A stretch of 64,000 nucleotides of DNA from Mesocentrotus franciscanus (taxonomy: Eukaryota; Echinodermata; Echinoidea; Camarodonta; Strongylocentrotidae). This document shows, in pieces, positions 23,078 through 33,986 of this stretch (positions within the stretch are counted from its first letter, which is position 1; each line of letters starts with the position of its first letter). The stretch covers positions 8,472,321 through 8,536,320 of the forward strand of contig CP137683.1 in assembly GCA_037976565.1 (NCBI GenBank), read 5' to 3'. A program made the translations under genes and the position numbers. The notes beneath the pieces were generated by a model. The model saw only the letters and a list, made by a program, of their open reading frames with translations, was not told the DNA's origin and made no database searches.

Positions 23078-23115
23078 AAGAGAGAGAAAGAGAGAAAGAT
23101 GATGGGAGAAGAGAG
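22877..23115. repeat. CT tract followed by GA tract (inverted simple repeat)
   Basis: A (CT)n stretch at 22877-22935 is followed by (GA)n at 22968-23110. The two are complementary and could form a long hairpin. A 183-residue frame across it is low-complexity and not a gene. Confidence 0.9.
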
Positions 23116-23354
23116 AAAGGGGGTGAGCACGCGAAAAGATGATACGACCCCTTCTAAAACCTGCCCCTTCCCACATTTCATCCACCCTGTAAGATCATTG
23201 CCCCAACGCCCCTTCCAATGACTGTACCCACGCGTCGTACTGCCTAGTTTATACATATACATGTAGTTGTATGTTTCCAAACTCTAGGAATTCGGTCACC
23301 AGAATGGTTTTCTACCATAAAGAGCATCGCTTATGTAAATACTCACATGTTTGT

Positions 23355-23432
23355 TTCTCTCTGTCTCTCTCTCTCTGTCTCTCTGTCTCTCTTTCTCTAT
23401 CTCTTTCTTCCCCTCTCTCTCTCCCTTCCCGA
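23355..23432 (+). repeat. (CT)n microsatellite
   Basis: TCTCTCTGTCTCTCTCTCTC-type tract. Confidence 0.9.
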
Positions 23433-25550
23433 TTTGGGATTAAGCAAGCATTCTTAAATGCATTGGTTCAAGAGTCATTCTTTTGATACAGTGTGGGCGA
23501 GCTAGCGAGCATTCTAGTCGCGGTCTACTTTTTGCGGATAATAATAGTCAACAGAATCTTGTAAAAAGAGAAAACCGTTCAAATCGAATGATCAAGAAAC
23601 ATTCATGTGAATCGAAGTGGAATGTAATTCGAACAAGAATTTAATTAAGTGCAATCTGTAGGCGTCGTCGAACGGTATAACGACGCCAGACGACAGTTGG
23701 GAATCGTCAGATTTGGAATACTAACTGCTTGCAGAAGTTCTTGTCTTGAGCAAACGGGTCTACAGGAGGTTCAAGGGCGTTGTTGTTGACTCAATCCAAG
23801 GACTTCTTCAAACTCAGGTGAAGTATGTCATTGGACATTTCAGGGAAATATTGAGACAGAATGCGTTTATCAGTATCATCGAGCGTTGTCAGTTGTAATC
23901 AAGGAACGAATTGAACTTTTGTTTTAATGTTTAGGAGAGTAAACTTACTGTGAAAGTGAAGAAGAAAGGGTGATCTTGAATCATTACATTTTCTTGAAAT
24001 AATTATGTTGTAAGTACGTATTTTCAAACTTACTTAGTCGTTTGAAGTGTGATAGCAGAAAAACGTTGTTTATTGCTTACTCTTCTTTTTTCGCTGTTCC
24101 CCGTCCACTATGACTGATACACACTAGTCTAAGCAGGAATTATCTGATGGTGGTGTCTGGATTACGTCTTTCATTCTTTGTTAAATGTTCCATTAATGTT
24201 CACATTTTCCAACCATAACACTCTCGATTGACTTTGCATCAGTGACCCCAGGAAAGTTTGTACCAGTACACGAGGCGTCATTACCTGACGTAGCACTGCG
24301 TCAGCGATTGGGACGGTCTTTGACGCACCCTGTAAGAGTGACATTGTATACACAGACCGCGGAACATAGGGGGGGGGGAACTTCAATCGGGTGCTGTAGC
24401 CCCCTCACTTTTTTCAGTATACACCACGTTTTGTACATACGATAATTTGGCCGTAGGATGCTCTAGTCTAGATTCTAGAGTGCATAGTTTCAGTATTCCA
24501 AACTTGAAGATCTTCTTTCTCATACATCAACCTTTAAAGCACTGCATTACTGGTCTTCAGATTCCTTATGTAGGATCAATACACAGGCACAGGCAAATTT
24601 CAAATAGTGCCTCATAAAGGGTCATTGATTCAAAGGGAATGGGGGATCTCTCCCTCTTGAAAATCTGAAAAAGTTGTCGTTTACCTCCCGTCAAAGATTT
24701 AGAAAGCGTCATTAAGTATCTAAATTAACGTTTTGAAGCTTTCTAACCCCATTGAGAGAACAGAGAAAGGGAATTACAGTTGCCGGTGTGGTGAAACAAT
24801 TCAAACTACAGAACGCAAACATTTTTAGTAAGAATTTTTTTTCAAAGAGCGTTGCTCAGTAGAAAGCAAAGTTTAATCTTCCCCATTTGATTTGAGTCGC
24901 TATGTTCCCTTGAGTGTTGCGTTTCCCGGGTCTTGTCTTCAAAAGGAAAGTAACGGAGCCCCACTGGAACGCTCCCCCGCCGCCACCCCGGAAATTTCTT
25001 CTAGAACCGAGCCTCCAGTCCGAGCTTGTACAACCCCTGCCCCCCACTCAGTGTTATTTAGGGTACGCGTATGCTTGTTCCCTCTCTTTAAAAGCACCCA
25101 CCCCTATCTGAGGACTGCCAAATTTTCTGAACCCCTTTCGTGGGGTTTTGCGGGCTTTTCCTGCCTTGGAGACCCCCTTAAATCCGGAACACTGCTCAAT
25201 GTACCCCCTATCTATGATATTCAAGATATTTTAGGACCCCTATTTAAATTTCTCAGGAGTCCAAAGAGGGGGAGAGAGGAAAAAACACACCATTTTTTAA
25301 TTTCTCAGGAATCCAAAGAGAGAGAGAGAGTAAAAACACCCCCTTTTTAAAGAAATCTCCGGGTGAAAAGTCTAATACACCCCCTTTTTTAACAATAAAT
25401 TCTCGGGCCGGACTTCGTCGCGCGAAAAGTACCCCTTTACCGGAGATTTTTGGAACACGAATGCGGTCCCTCCAACCCCGGAGTGGGGGCGGGTTCAACC
25501 CTGTACTTTCAAAAGCGCTCCGCGTATTCAAAGATATCAAAAGCAATTTT
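23433..25550. other. Intergenic, no gene recognised
   Basis: No supported gene. 25255-25450 has repeated 'TTTCTCAGGAGTCCAAAGAG' and 'ACACCCCCTTTTT' units, an old small tandem repeat. Confidence 0.4.
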
Positions 25551-25554
25551 ACAA

Positions 25555-25835
25555 TTATTAAATTGATGGAATCTAAGGCTATGTACAAACCAACCGCTGA
25601 ACACTATAGGGTTATTCATCTGAATATAAAATCGCCATTTTGCTTCGAAGATGGCTTTGATCAAAAATTGAAAGACTTTGGATTTTGGCCCTTCATTTTA
25701 AAAAAGTTGTTTGACCTTTATGAAATTGATGGTACCCAAGGCTATGTACAAACCAACCGCTGAACACTAGGATTATTCATTTGAATATAAAATTGACCTT
25801 CTGCCTCGCAAATGACGTTGATGACCAAACAATTA
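25555..25835 (+). repeat. Tandem duplication, about 161-bp unit
   Basis: A unit beginning TAAATTGATGGAATCTAAGG and containing GCTATGTACAAACCAACCGC occurs twice, near 25559 and 25720, the second copy partial. A third weak echo ('AAAGACTTCGGATTTTGGCC') is at 26128. Confidence 0.85.
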
Positions 25836-26742
25836 ACGAATCTATTACAATGAATTAGATGACCTGGGACCGGTTTCATAAAACTCATAAAACTCAATGA
25901 CAAGTTACAAAAACTGTTCTAAGCTACTGAAATCGCGGTATTTGATTAGCTGAGAGCAAATTCGTCATAGAAATTGTGAATTCGTTAACGATAACAAGTT
26001 TTTAATGAAACAGGGCCCTGCGTGGGAGGGGGCAATTACCATAACCATAATATTCATAACTATAACCATTCATGATATTTGACCTTCACTGTTCAGCAAT
26101 TCCGCAACCACAGGTACAAATAAAATGAAAGACTTCGGATTTTGGCCTCATTTAACAAAATAAAATAAATGAAAGGGTCTACTTTGACCTAAATTTTCAC
26201 AATGAAGTGAATGAAATGGGGTCAATATTTTGAGTCAAGCGGAGAATGAACCTTGTTCATTACAATATGTAAAGGGGTCGTTATAAGTTTTATTTTGCAC
26301 AACCGTTTTCATTGATCGATGTGGGGCTATGGTGTAGCTACAGGGGGTGGCACGTGCCTCCAAATCAATCGGCGAATATTAGGAAAAGACGGAAGAGGGG
26401 AAAGGGAACGTGGAAAAATGATGCTTAGATTCCTGCTACATCCCCCTAACCATGCTAATAATTGGTCTTGATTATGAAGATGTAATTTGCATTGCAACCA
26501 CCGAGTACAACCGGGCTTCCCATGATGCCGGTGCCCCCCTATCTTGATCCAGTCTACGCCACTGATTTGGGGGTGGGGGAATATGAGACATCTAACCACC
26601 CTTTCTCGTCTTTTTCTTTCCCATCTACTTCAGCTCTTTTTCCACTCTCTTTTTTCTCGAAACGTATTGTAATAATGATGTTCTATCCCGTAACTTTTTT
26701 TATTCGCTCCTCAACTCGGGTTTCTCCTTTCGTGTTTGTATT

Positions 26743-26771
26743 ACCATGGACCTACTTAGTAGGTCCATGGT
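26743..26771. repeat. Near-perfect short palindrome
   Basis: Two 14-bp arms, ACCATGGACCTACT and its exact inverse, are separated by one T. The partial word GTAGGTCCATG recurs at 35272. Confidence 0.9.
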
Positions 26772-27871
26772 ATTACAGTGTATGTCCAAGAACGATTTCC
26801 CAATACTTTCGTCTCAATTCCTCTCAGTTTTGTTTAATTCAATTTTGAAATATACATGTATGATGTATCACAAAGCCCAATCCACTTTTTCTTTTGAATT
26901 TTAGACAGTTGCACGTTAGATTCTTATGATTATTGACGAAAAGACGCGTCGGTGGAAAAATACTCCTTTTATATGATCACCGTATAAGTGGGTATTCTAA
27001 GTCCGGAGTTCTGTTTATTTGGTCAAACTCTTAACCTGATTCAATGGAGAGAAGTGAATGTCGAATAGTTGATAGTCCTCCCAGGACGCAGGCAAATATC
27101 ATGTTCTGTTTGCACGTTGTATTTATAGTTTGCAACTTTGCATCGACTTCGGATCTCCCCGAGTACACTGTTGTAAAGAAGAAACTAGTATTTATTTAAG
27201 TCAACCTTGTTGACCTTATTATGCGGGTTGATACTGATGCTTGAACAAGAGAATGGATTGGGTCATTGATGTTTGAAGAGCCAAAAAGTGACTTTACTTT
27301 ATTGATATCCACTTTTGACTGTGATTCCAAGTCTCGTGTTATTCTTGTGGAAGTTAAACACGCAAGTATTGGATCGTCTTTATATGAATAGAATATATCA
27401 AGATCTGAACAGAAAAAAATCGTACGAGGGACACGTACGAGAATATATTCAAAATGAACAATCTGATAACATGAAAACTTCAATGGTATATTTATACGTA
27501 GTGAAAACGAAAGAAAAAATGAAAATTAATAGCATCACTGTATATATACGTAGTCGTTATTAATATTAGTTTACTACCATGAAAGCATAATTTAGTTAAG
27601 ATATCACACCACATTCACGAAAGTTATGATAATTTCAGTGTGTCGTTTTATGTAAAATAACATTAAAGTTGGGAATTTGCTGAAAAAATACTGAAATTTG
27701 CAAGAGGGAATTAAGGGATGAGCTTTCGGGTTCAAAATTATGAAATAGCTGATCTATTTAAAAAATCTAAAAAATCGGCTGTCACGAAAGTGTACTTGTG
27801 GATTTCACAGTTATGTTCTTCTTTGCTTACAGGTAAAGTTGAATCAATGTGTACGCAGACATTCAATTTCT
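26772..27871. other. Intergenic, no gene recognised
   Basis: AT-rich with only short frames; nothing recognisable. Confidence 0.4.
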
Positions 27872-28385
27872 TTACCTCTGGTATCTTTACCTCTGACATT
27901 TTTACCTCTGGCAATTCTACCTCTGACATTTCTACCTCTTATATCTTTAACTCTGACCTTTTTACATCTGAAATTTTGTCCTCTTACATTTTTACCTCTG
28001 GCATTTTTACCTCTAGCATGTTTACCTCTTACATTTTTACCTCTTACATTTTTACCTCTGACATTTTTACCTCTGGCATTTTTACCTCTGGCATTTCTAC
28101 CTCCGGCATGGCATTTCTACCTCTAACATATTTGCCTCTCACATTTCTACCTCTGGTATCTTTATCTCTGGTATGTTTACCTCTGGTATTTTTACCTCTG
28201 GTATTTTTACCTCTGGCGTTTTTACCTCCTGCATTTCTACCTCTGTATGGCATTTCTACCTCTAACATATTTGCCTCTGACATTTCTACCTCTGGTATCT
28301 TTACCTCTAGTATTTTTACCTCTGGTATTTTTACCTGTGGCATGTTTACCACTGACATTTTTTACTTCCGACATTTTTACCTGGC
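27872..28385 (+). repeat. 15-bp minisatellite (TTTTTACCTCTGGCA)
   Basis: About 34 units of TTTTTACCTCTGRCA, in which one or two positions vary, plus a higher-order duplication around 'GGCATTTCTACCTCTAACAT' at 28108 and 28249. Because 15 is a multiple of three, all sense frames and one antisense frame stay open (227 residues on plus, period-5 FTSGI repeats). Composition and lack of any flanking exon argue for a minisatellite, not a gene. Confidence 0.93.
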
Positions 28386-29133
28386 ACCGTTATGTTCATG
28401 ATATTTTTTTTCCACAGTCAATATGACGACTTGCTATTGTGAAATTCGAAACGCTGTATTATGGTGCAGTAATGAAAGACAGGGATTTACGTCAGGAAAG
28501 TTATTGAACTTGATCCACCATATTTACATAGACAAAGTCTATATATGTATGAAAATTGAGAAGCCCGTTTCATATCATACAATGCGTGATGAATTAGGTT
28601 TCATGCACTTTGCGGACTTATTTTTCTTCAAGAGTAGCCCTAATTGTATTCAGACGTTTTAAACAGGGGTGTCGATCACGGGGATGGGGGATATATCCCC
28701 CCAATATTTCAGGTGGGGGATGGCCTGTACAATCATCCCCCAATAATTCACCATCAAAACAAAAAAAAATGAAGAGAAAAATTAACGATGAGAGCCCGAT
28801 GAGAGTAGTTAATAGTTATTACTCGCAAGATGACCATCAATATACACATTTTGCTATCTCATTTTCATAATACATACATAAATAGAAAACAAAGTAAATG
28901 AGACAACCGTATATGAGACAAGAATAAATTGAATTCTCGCTCATACGGCTTCATCAGGAATTGATGAATTTATTCAATTTATTCAATCAACAGCATCATA
29001 GAAATGCAGTGCGCCAAATGCAAAGCCGCAGCGTTAAAAAGCAACGAGCTAATTGTTAAGCGCGAAGCGCAAAAATGCAAAAAAGAAGTAGAGAGTGGGA
29101 GAGAGAGATAATGAGAGACAGAGAGGATAATAA

Positions 29134-29415
29134 CCCAGGTAGCAAGCCCATGTGGGACCCACATGGATCCCATATTCTCTGAAACATGGGCCCCATATGG
29201 AAAACCATCTGGGGCCCTAAGGCATCTGCACCCAAGAAGCATATGGGACCCATATAAGACAAATGGGACCCAGATGGGACCCATACCAAACTGGGCCCAA
29301 ATGGGTATGCCCAGCTTAATCCCATCTGGTACCCATATTGGTTAACCCAGATATATCCCATGTGGGTTAACCCAGATCATCCCCATATGGGCCCCATATG
29401 GGCTTGCTACCTGGG
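29134..29415. mobile_element. Palindromic fold-back element with CCCATNTGGG units
   Basis: The left end CCCAGGTAGCAAGCCCATGT is mirrored at the right (ATGGGCTTGCTACCTGGG). The interior is a chain of self-complementary CCCATATGGG / GGGACCCATATGG words, so it can fold in many registers. Open frames within it are artefacts of the repeat. Confidence 0.88.
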
Positions 29416-29672
29416 AAAAAGGGAAAAGGGGAAGAAACGGGCAGAAGAAAAAGGAAGGGGAAGAGAAAAGGAAGAAAGACAAGAGAAAGAGGGACATATA
29501 TATTCCAGCATTTCTTTCAGGGAACTGATGTGAATGGGCGATGAAAAAAGAGGTTGACTTTAAAGTAACCTACAATGAAATATTGCTCATGTTTATTTCT
29601 TACAATGTCAAAATTACTTTATGGGATCCCTCTCCCTAAAAAGCTTAGGCATGGGTGATGGTAGGTATGAGG

Positions 29673-30205
29673 TTAAAGGTACTATGTCCCATTTGCAGGC
29701 CAAAAAATGAAAAGGTTAAATTCCAACGGCATTTGAAAGATAATACTAATTTAGAACTTCCCTAAAAAAGGGGGCTTGAAAATGTCTTTAAGTGGGAAAA
29801 TAACGACTATTAGTTGTCGAATCGACTTAGAGCTATAGAGCCAGTAAGTAATAGTCTGATTTTCAGACCATTGTACCGAATGGTCGTACGTTTTATGCTG
29901 CGCAAAGATTCAATCAGTTTAATTTTGGCCATTACAAGAAGTGGGTTATTGATGTAGACAAATGCTCATGTACCCTTTACAGCTCATTTTATGTATGTTA
30001 TTACCAAAGAAGAAAAAGCCAGTCAGTCACTCAATAGTGTCTGACAGTGAAGTCTAGCAAGTAAACGGGTTTCCTTGCATAATTTGAATATTAGGACACT
30101 GCTAACGTTTAAATTTCACAGATAGGACATACATGACATATTCATAATTCCTGCAAAGTTCTACAGAATTTGATGTTGGCTGCAAAAGGGACATAGTATC
30201 TTTAA
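29673..30205. mobile_element. TTAA-flanked MITE, family M3
   Basis: 533 bp, starting TTAAAGGTACTATGTCCCAT and ending GGGACATAGTATCTTTAA, with inverted repeats of about 24 bp. TTAA at both ends as in M1 and M2, but the TIR differs. No coding capacity. Confidence 0.85.
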
Positions 30206-31737
30206 TGCATGATCAGGAATTAGTTGATTGGATGGAAAAGAAGTGAGAAATAAGCTGAAAGAAACATGGAAAATTGCCATGGAATGATGGAAGGCAATGT
30301 GAGACAGGCCCAACATGTTCTAAAACAAGTAATAATATTCAAGAATAGTTATGATTTCTTTCACCTAGGAGTTCTTCAAAAACTAATTAAAAACGAGTAA
30401 ATAATCAATGTCACATTATTGACAGGGCTTAAAAGGAAAGTGAAAAGAAAAACAAGAAACAAAAAGATTGAATGAAATTTGGGACTTTTGTTTATAACAC
30501 CCTTCCAATAATAATGCACCTTCTAAGACTGGTTATATTTTTGAAAAAAATAGTGCTCTGGTCAGGGCCTTAGGGAATATTATGCTTATATTTTAGAGCG
30601 TATCTGGTATGATAAGTATATCTGGGTGAAGAAGGAGATAATGGAAGTTTGTTGTTTGGTAGTTGGAACGTAAGTTTTATATTATGTTTTTAAGAAACAG
30701 ACAGTTTGTATGAGATCAGGAGTGGAAATTTTCTGTCATTTTGAGAACCAAATTTTGCATCAGTGATATTCTGTTTCATTGAATTGAGTTTCCCGCAGAG
30801 AGGATTCAGTTGGTTTAATTAAAGAAGGAAGAGAGTCAAATGAAGAACCAAAAGCAATATGTTTTTCATTTACTAATGAGAACTATGTTTTTTGAGATCT
30901 CCTTACACAGAATATTGGAATGGGTTTTCACGATGAATGTTGTTTGGAGACATCAATATTCATAAAATGTATGTTTCTATCACCAGGAAATAAAGAATTT
31001 TCTGTCTACATGAACCTTTCCTGGTTGCTTATTAATGCATTTGCCCACTGGTAACATAATACTTTCACAAGTTGATATCCCTCACCATTGGATTTTTTTT
31101 TGGTAATGTCTAAATTTCGTTTAAAAATAGATGATATCAGTCTGGTAGGCCTACACTGCAGGCAAGAGTCAGGACTAACATTTAGCATGTTATTAATTTT
31201 ATTACCACTCTTATATTCTCTGAAATGTTATCTTTATTGAGGGTGACTTGAAAAAGTTAATAACTTGGAAGGGAGGGGTGCAACCTGCCACACGCTTCTA
31301 CCTCTTGGTTGCTTTGATCCATTGCCGAAAATATTTTGGCACCTATCATCCCCCCAACCACGGATACAAATCGACACCCCTGGACGTTTATGATCAGTGA
31401 AATAAGATCTGTGCACGGCAGTTCACGGCAGTACCACCATTTTTATTCATAAAGTTGGAATGCAGTCAAAAGTTATTGAAACGATGCAGGGGAGGGGTAG
31501 TGCCATCTTCATTTTGTGTTTGGCAGATGGTATTTCTGGTGCATTTAATATTTTTTCATTTAGAGTTCTGGGAAAGGTGAACAATAATTGTTGAGCTTTT
31601 TCATTCTTTTTGTGTAAGTGTGGAAGAGTATTATATAAAAATGTCCCCTAAAATGGATGGTTCTTCAAACGCCTTGACATTGGATGTAAAGTAATAACTA
31701 AAGGTTTTAGACCACACTCGCAGAAACTTTTTGAAAG

Positions 31738-31806
31738 AAGAAGAAGAAGAAGAAAATGAAAAATAAAAAGGAGAAGAAGAAGAAGAAGACAAAGAAGAAG
31801 AAGTAG
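31738..31806 (+). repeat. (AAG)n microsatellite
   Basis: GAAGAAGAAGAAGAAAATG-type purine tract. Confidence 0.9.
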
Positions 31807-31943
31807 AAAAGTACTACTCTTTGGAGGTATTGCGTTTGGTTTGCAATTTTGTCAAACTTCGTCCTGCATGTAGGCACGTTTTGCGTGTGTTTCCAATTTT
31901 ACTTCCCATGACCCCACGAAAAATAAATGGAAAGTGCAATCTG

Positions 31944-31947
<4 letters not shown>

Positions 31948-32002
<55 letters not shown>

Positions 32003-32003
32003 C

Positions 32004-32031
<28 letters not shown>
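31948..32031 (+). repeat. (GA)n microsatellite
   Basis: About 84 bp of GA dinucleotides with one ATC interruption. Confidence 0.95.
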
Positions 32032-32036
<5 letters not shown>

Positions 32037-33580
32037 GATATAGTGATCAATCTGACTGCATAAATATTGGCCTATCGTTTCCACCTTCTCTGTTGTTTTC
32101 GGTGCAAACTTGATGTGGGTGTGACACTTCCCCTGTAAACAGAATTGAAATAATCACACTTTACTTCTGACTTTCTGCACCCCGATTGATTTCCGCCCGT
32201 TTAAAAATGACAAAGAGATAGGTGTTATATAAATCAAATGCAATGACATTTGATAGTGTGAATGGGTAAACCGTGCGCGAATTATTGATTTAAGCGAAAT
32301 GGTGATAGATATGTTCACACGGAGCCATAGGAGTTGTAAAAAGTTGTGAAACCTCGATAAACAACGATCCACCAACAACAGGGAGGGTTCACACGGGACA
32401 GAAACAACGAATATTCAAAGGGAAAGCCTTCAATTAACGATCTGTCGTGGCTTGTAACTTGGAGTGCGTCCGCATCGTCCCTAACTACATGATAACTTTA
32501 ATACCGCGACCTAAATTTTGCGTCAAGGCACTGGGGTGTGAAACTCACTGGTAATAGCGGGAAATAAATCGAAGGGAATTTGGTGGCCGACAATAGGTGA
32601 CCAATCGAACAACCTTCTGAAAAACAGATACCACTATCGCAGTTTTATGTTCTTCTTCAGAAGTGTGTCAACAGACCGGTGGTTGGTATACTCAGTTGCG
32701 TGAGTTGGCTGCAGGTGGGTGCGAAGATATAGTACATCCCGCTGTGACGCGGCACTTTGAACATAAGCGTTCAAAGAGTTTAGAGTTTGACTCTCCATTC
32801 CAGAAGCGATTGGTGTTGAACTGTGGATATACCTTTGCTGATGATGGTAATGATTAAATTCTATATTTCAGATTAGTTTTACAATGCATGCCATACGATC
32901 TTTATCGTAAATGCAGCTTTCTATTCACAATGTTCGTTTTGACTCTGTATTAAAGCGGAGAGGTGCAAAACATTTGCTTTTAGTATCATATGATTCTCAT
33001 CGCGGCAACCATCCGATACGTTTGGCCTCTTCCGAAGTTCCGACACCTGTCCTAGTTTGATAACTTCGAGCCAAGTCTTTCCAAAGAGCAAGTGATTGAT
33101 ATAATTGTGTAGTACTTTGATAAACATCATTGTTATCAATATTCTGTGGTTGTTTTTCCTGATACTATAGGTCCATATTACTGTATATGATGGATTGTAT
33201 AATTACCGCCTTTGTATACGTGTATAGAGTCAACATTTCAGAGCCTTGGCGTATGACCTTGGTTTGACTTAATGTGTGTCTGTGGGGGGCTGTTATCATA
33301 TACGCCCGAATATTAACTTCCAACATTCTATAATTCAGTTAGTGTTATTGAGTGAGAATGGGAAGGGGGAGGGAGGAGGGAGGAGGGAGGAGGGAGGAGG
33401 GAGGAGACGGCATCGCATGTAAAGATGCTAGTTGAAACGACACTTTCATGCCATTGTTAAGAAAATTAAAGATTTGGCTGTTAATGTAACGACCTCCGTC
33501 ACTTTTGTTGTTGTTGCATACCTATAGATTGGCTTCTTTCGGTCATAACCCCTATGACATACATCGCCAACTACCCAACT
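32032..33580. other. Intergenic, no gene recognised
   Basis: A 64-residue frame at 32663-32857 follows a CTTCTTCAG acceptor-like site but matches no family I know. A GGAGGGA minisatellite is at 33361-33407. Confidence 0.4.
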
Positions 33581-33986
33581 TTAAAGAGAAAGACCAGTTC
33601 TGGTCATGCGATTGCATTGTGAAAGAAACGTTCTGGAATCGATCAGAAAAGGTTGATCATCTAGCATATAAGTATTGGTATGTACTGCAAGGTTCTGGAA
33701 TCATCAAAATGATAAGAAATTTGGCCCAGTCTTGGTAAAGTTACAAGCACTGTACACAGAAAGATGTATATGGGACTACGTGACCACGTGCGCGATATCT
33801 ATTTGGTCCCAATAGATATAATAATTTACCAAATATATCAATTAGTAGGCGGTTTCCCGACTTTCCCGGCAAAATTTGTATCATCACGTATTAGTCAAAA
33901 CATATTCTTTCACATGATTGGTAATGAGAGCTTCCATTTCATTTTTTTGAGAGAGGGGCGTTTCCAAAACTGGTCTTTACCTTTAA
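33581..33986 (+). mobile_element. TTAA-flanked MITE, family M2, copy 2
   Basis: 406 bp, starting TTAAAGAGAAAGACCAGTTC and ending ACTGGTCTTTACCTTTAA. Same orientation and internal sequence (GATTGCATTGTGAAAGAAAC) as 16124-16503. Confidence 0.9.

Larger units (their letters stand above)
28664..31382. mobile_element. hAT-like non-autonomous element (candidate), 2.7 kb
   Basis: The left end CAGGGGTGTCGAT is exactly mirrored at the right (ATCGACACCCCTG). The subterminal parts are also similar: GGGGATGG...CCCCCCAATATTT on the left and AAATATTTT...ATCCCCCC on the right. CAGGGGTG termini are common in hAT elements. An exact 8-bp target duplication is not seen, only a GACGTTT near each end. It contains two nested elements (29134-29415, 29673-30205) and no transposase frame. 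Confidence 0.5.

Noticed and set aside
22670..23221. 183-residue plus-strand frame rich in Arg-Glu
   Set aside because: More than half is CT and GA microsatellite; no homology or splice context.
28979..29361. Trp-Gly-Pro-rich frames of about 100 residues
   Set aside because: They translate the CCCATNTGGG palindromic element.
32663..32857. 64-residue frame after a CTTCTTCAG site, as possible 5' exon of copy B
   Set aside because: No match to the SLC23 N-terminus or to copy A; no donor clearly leading to 38505.
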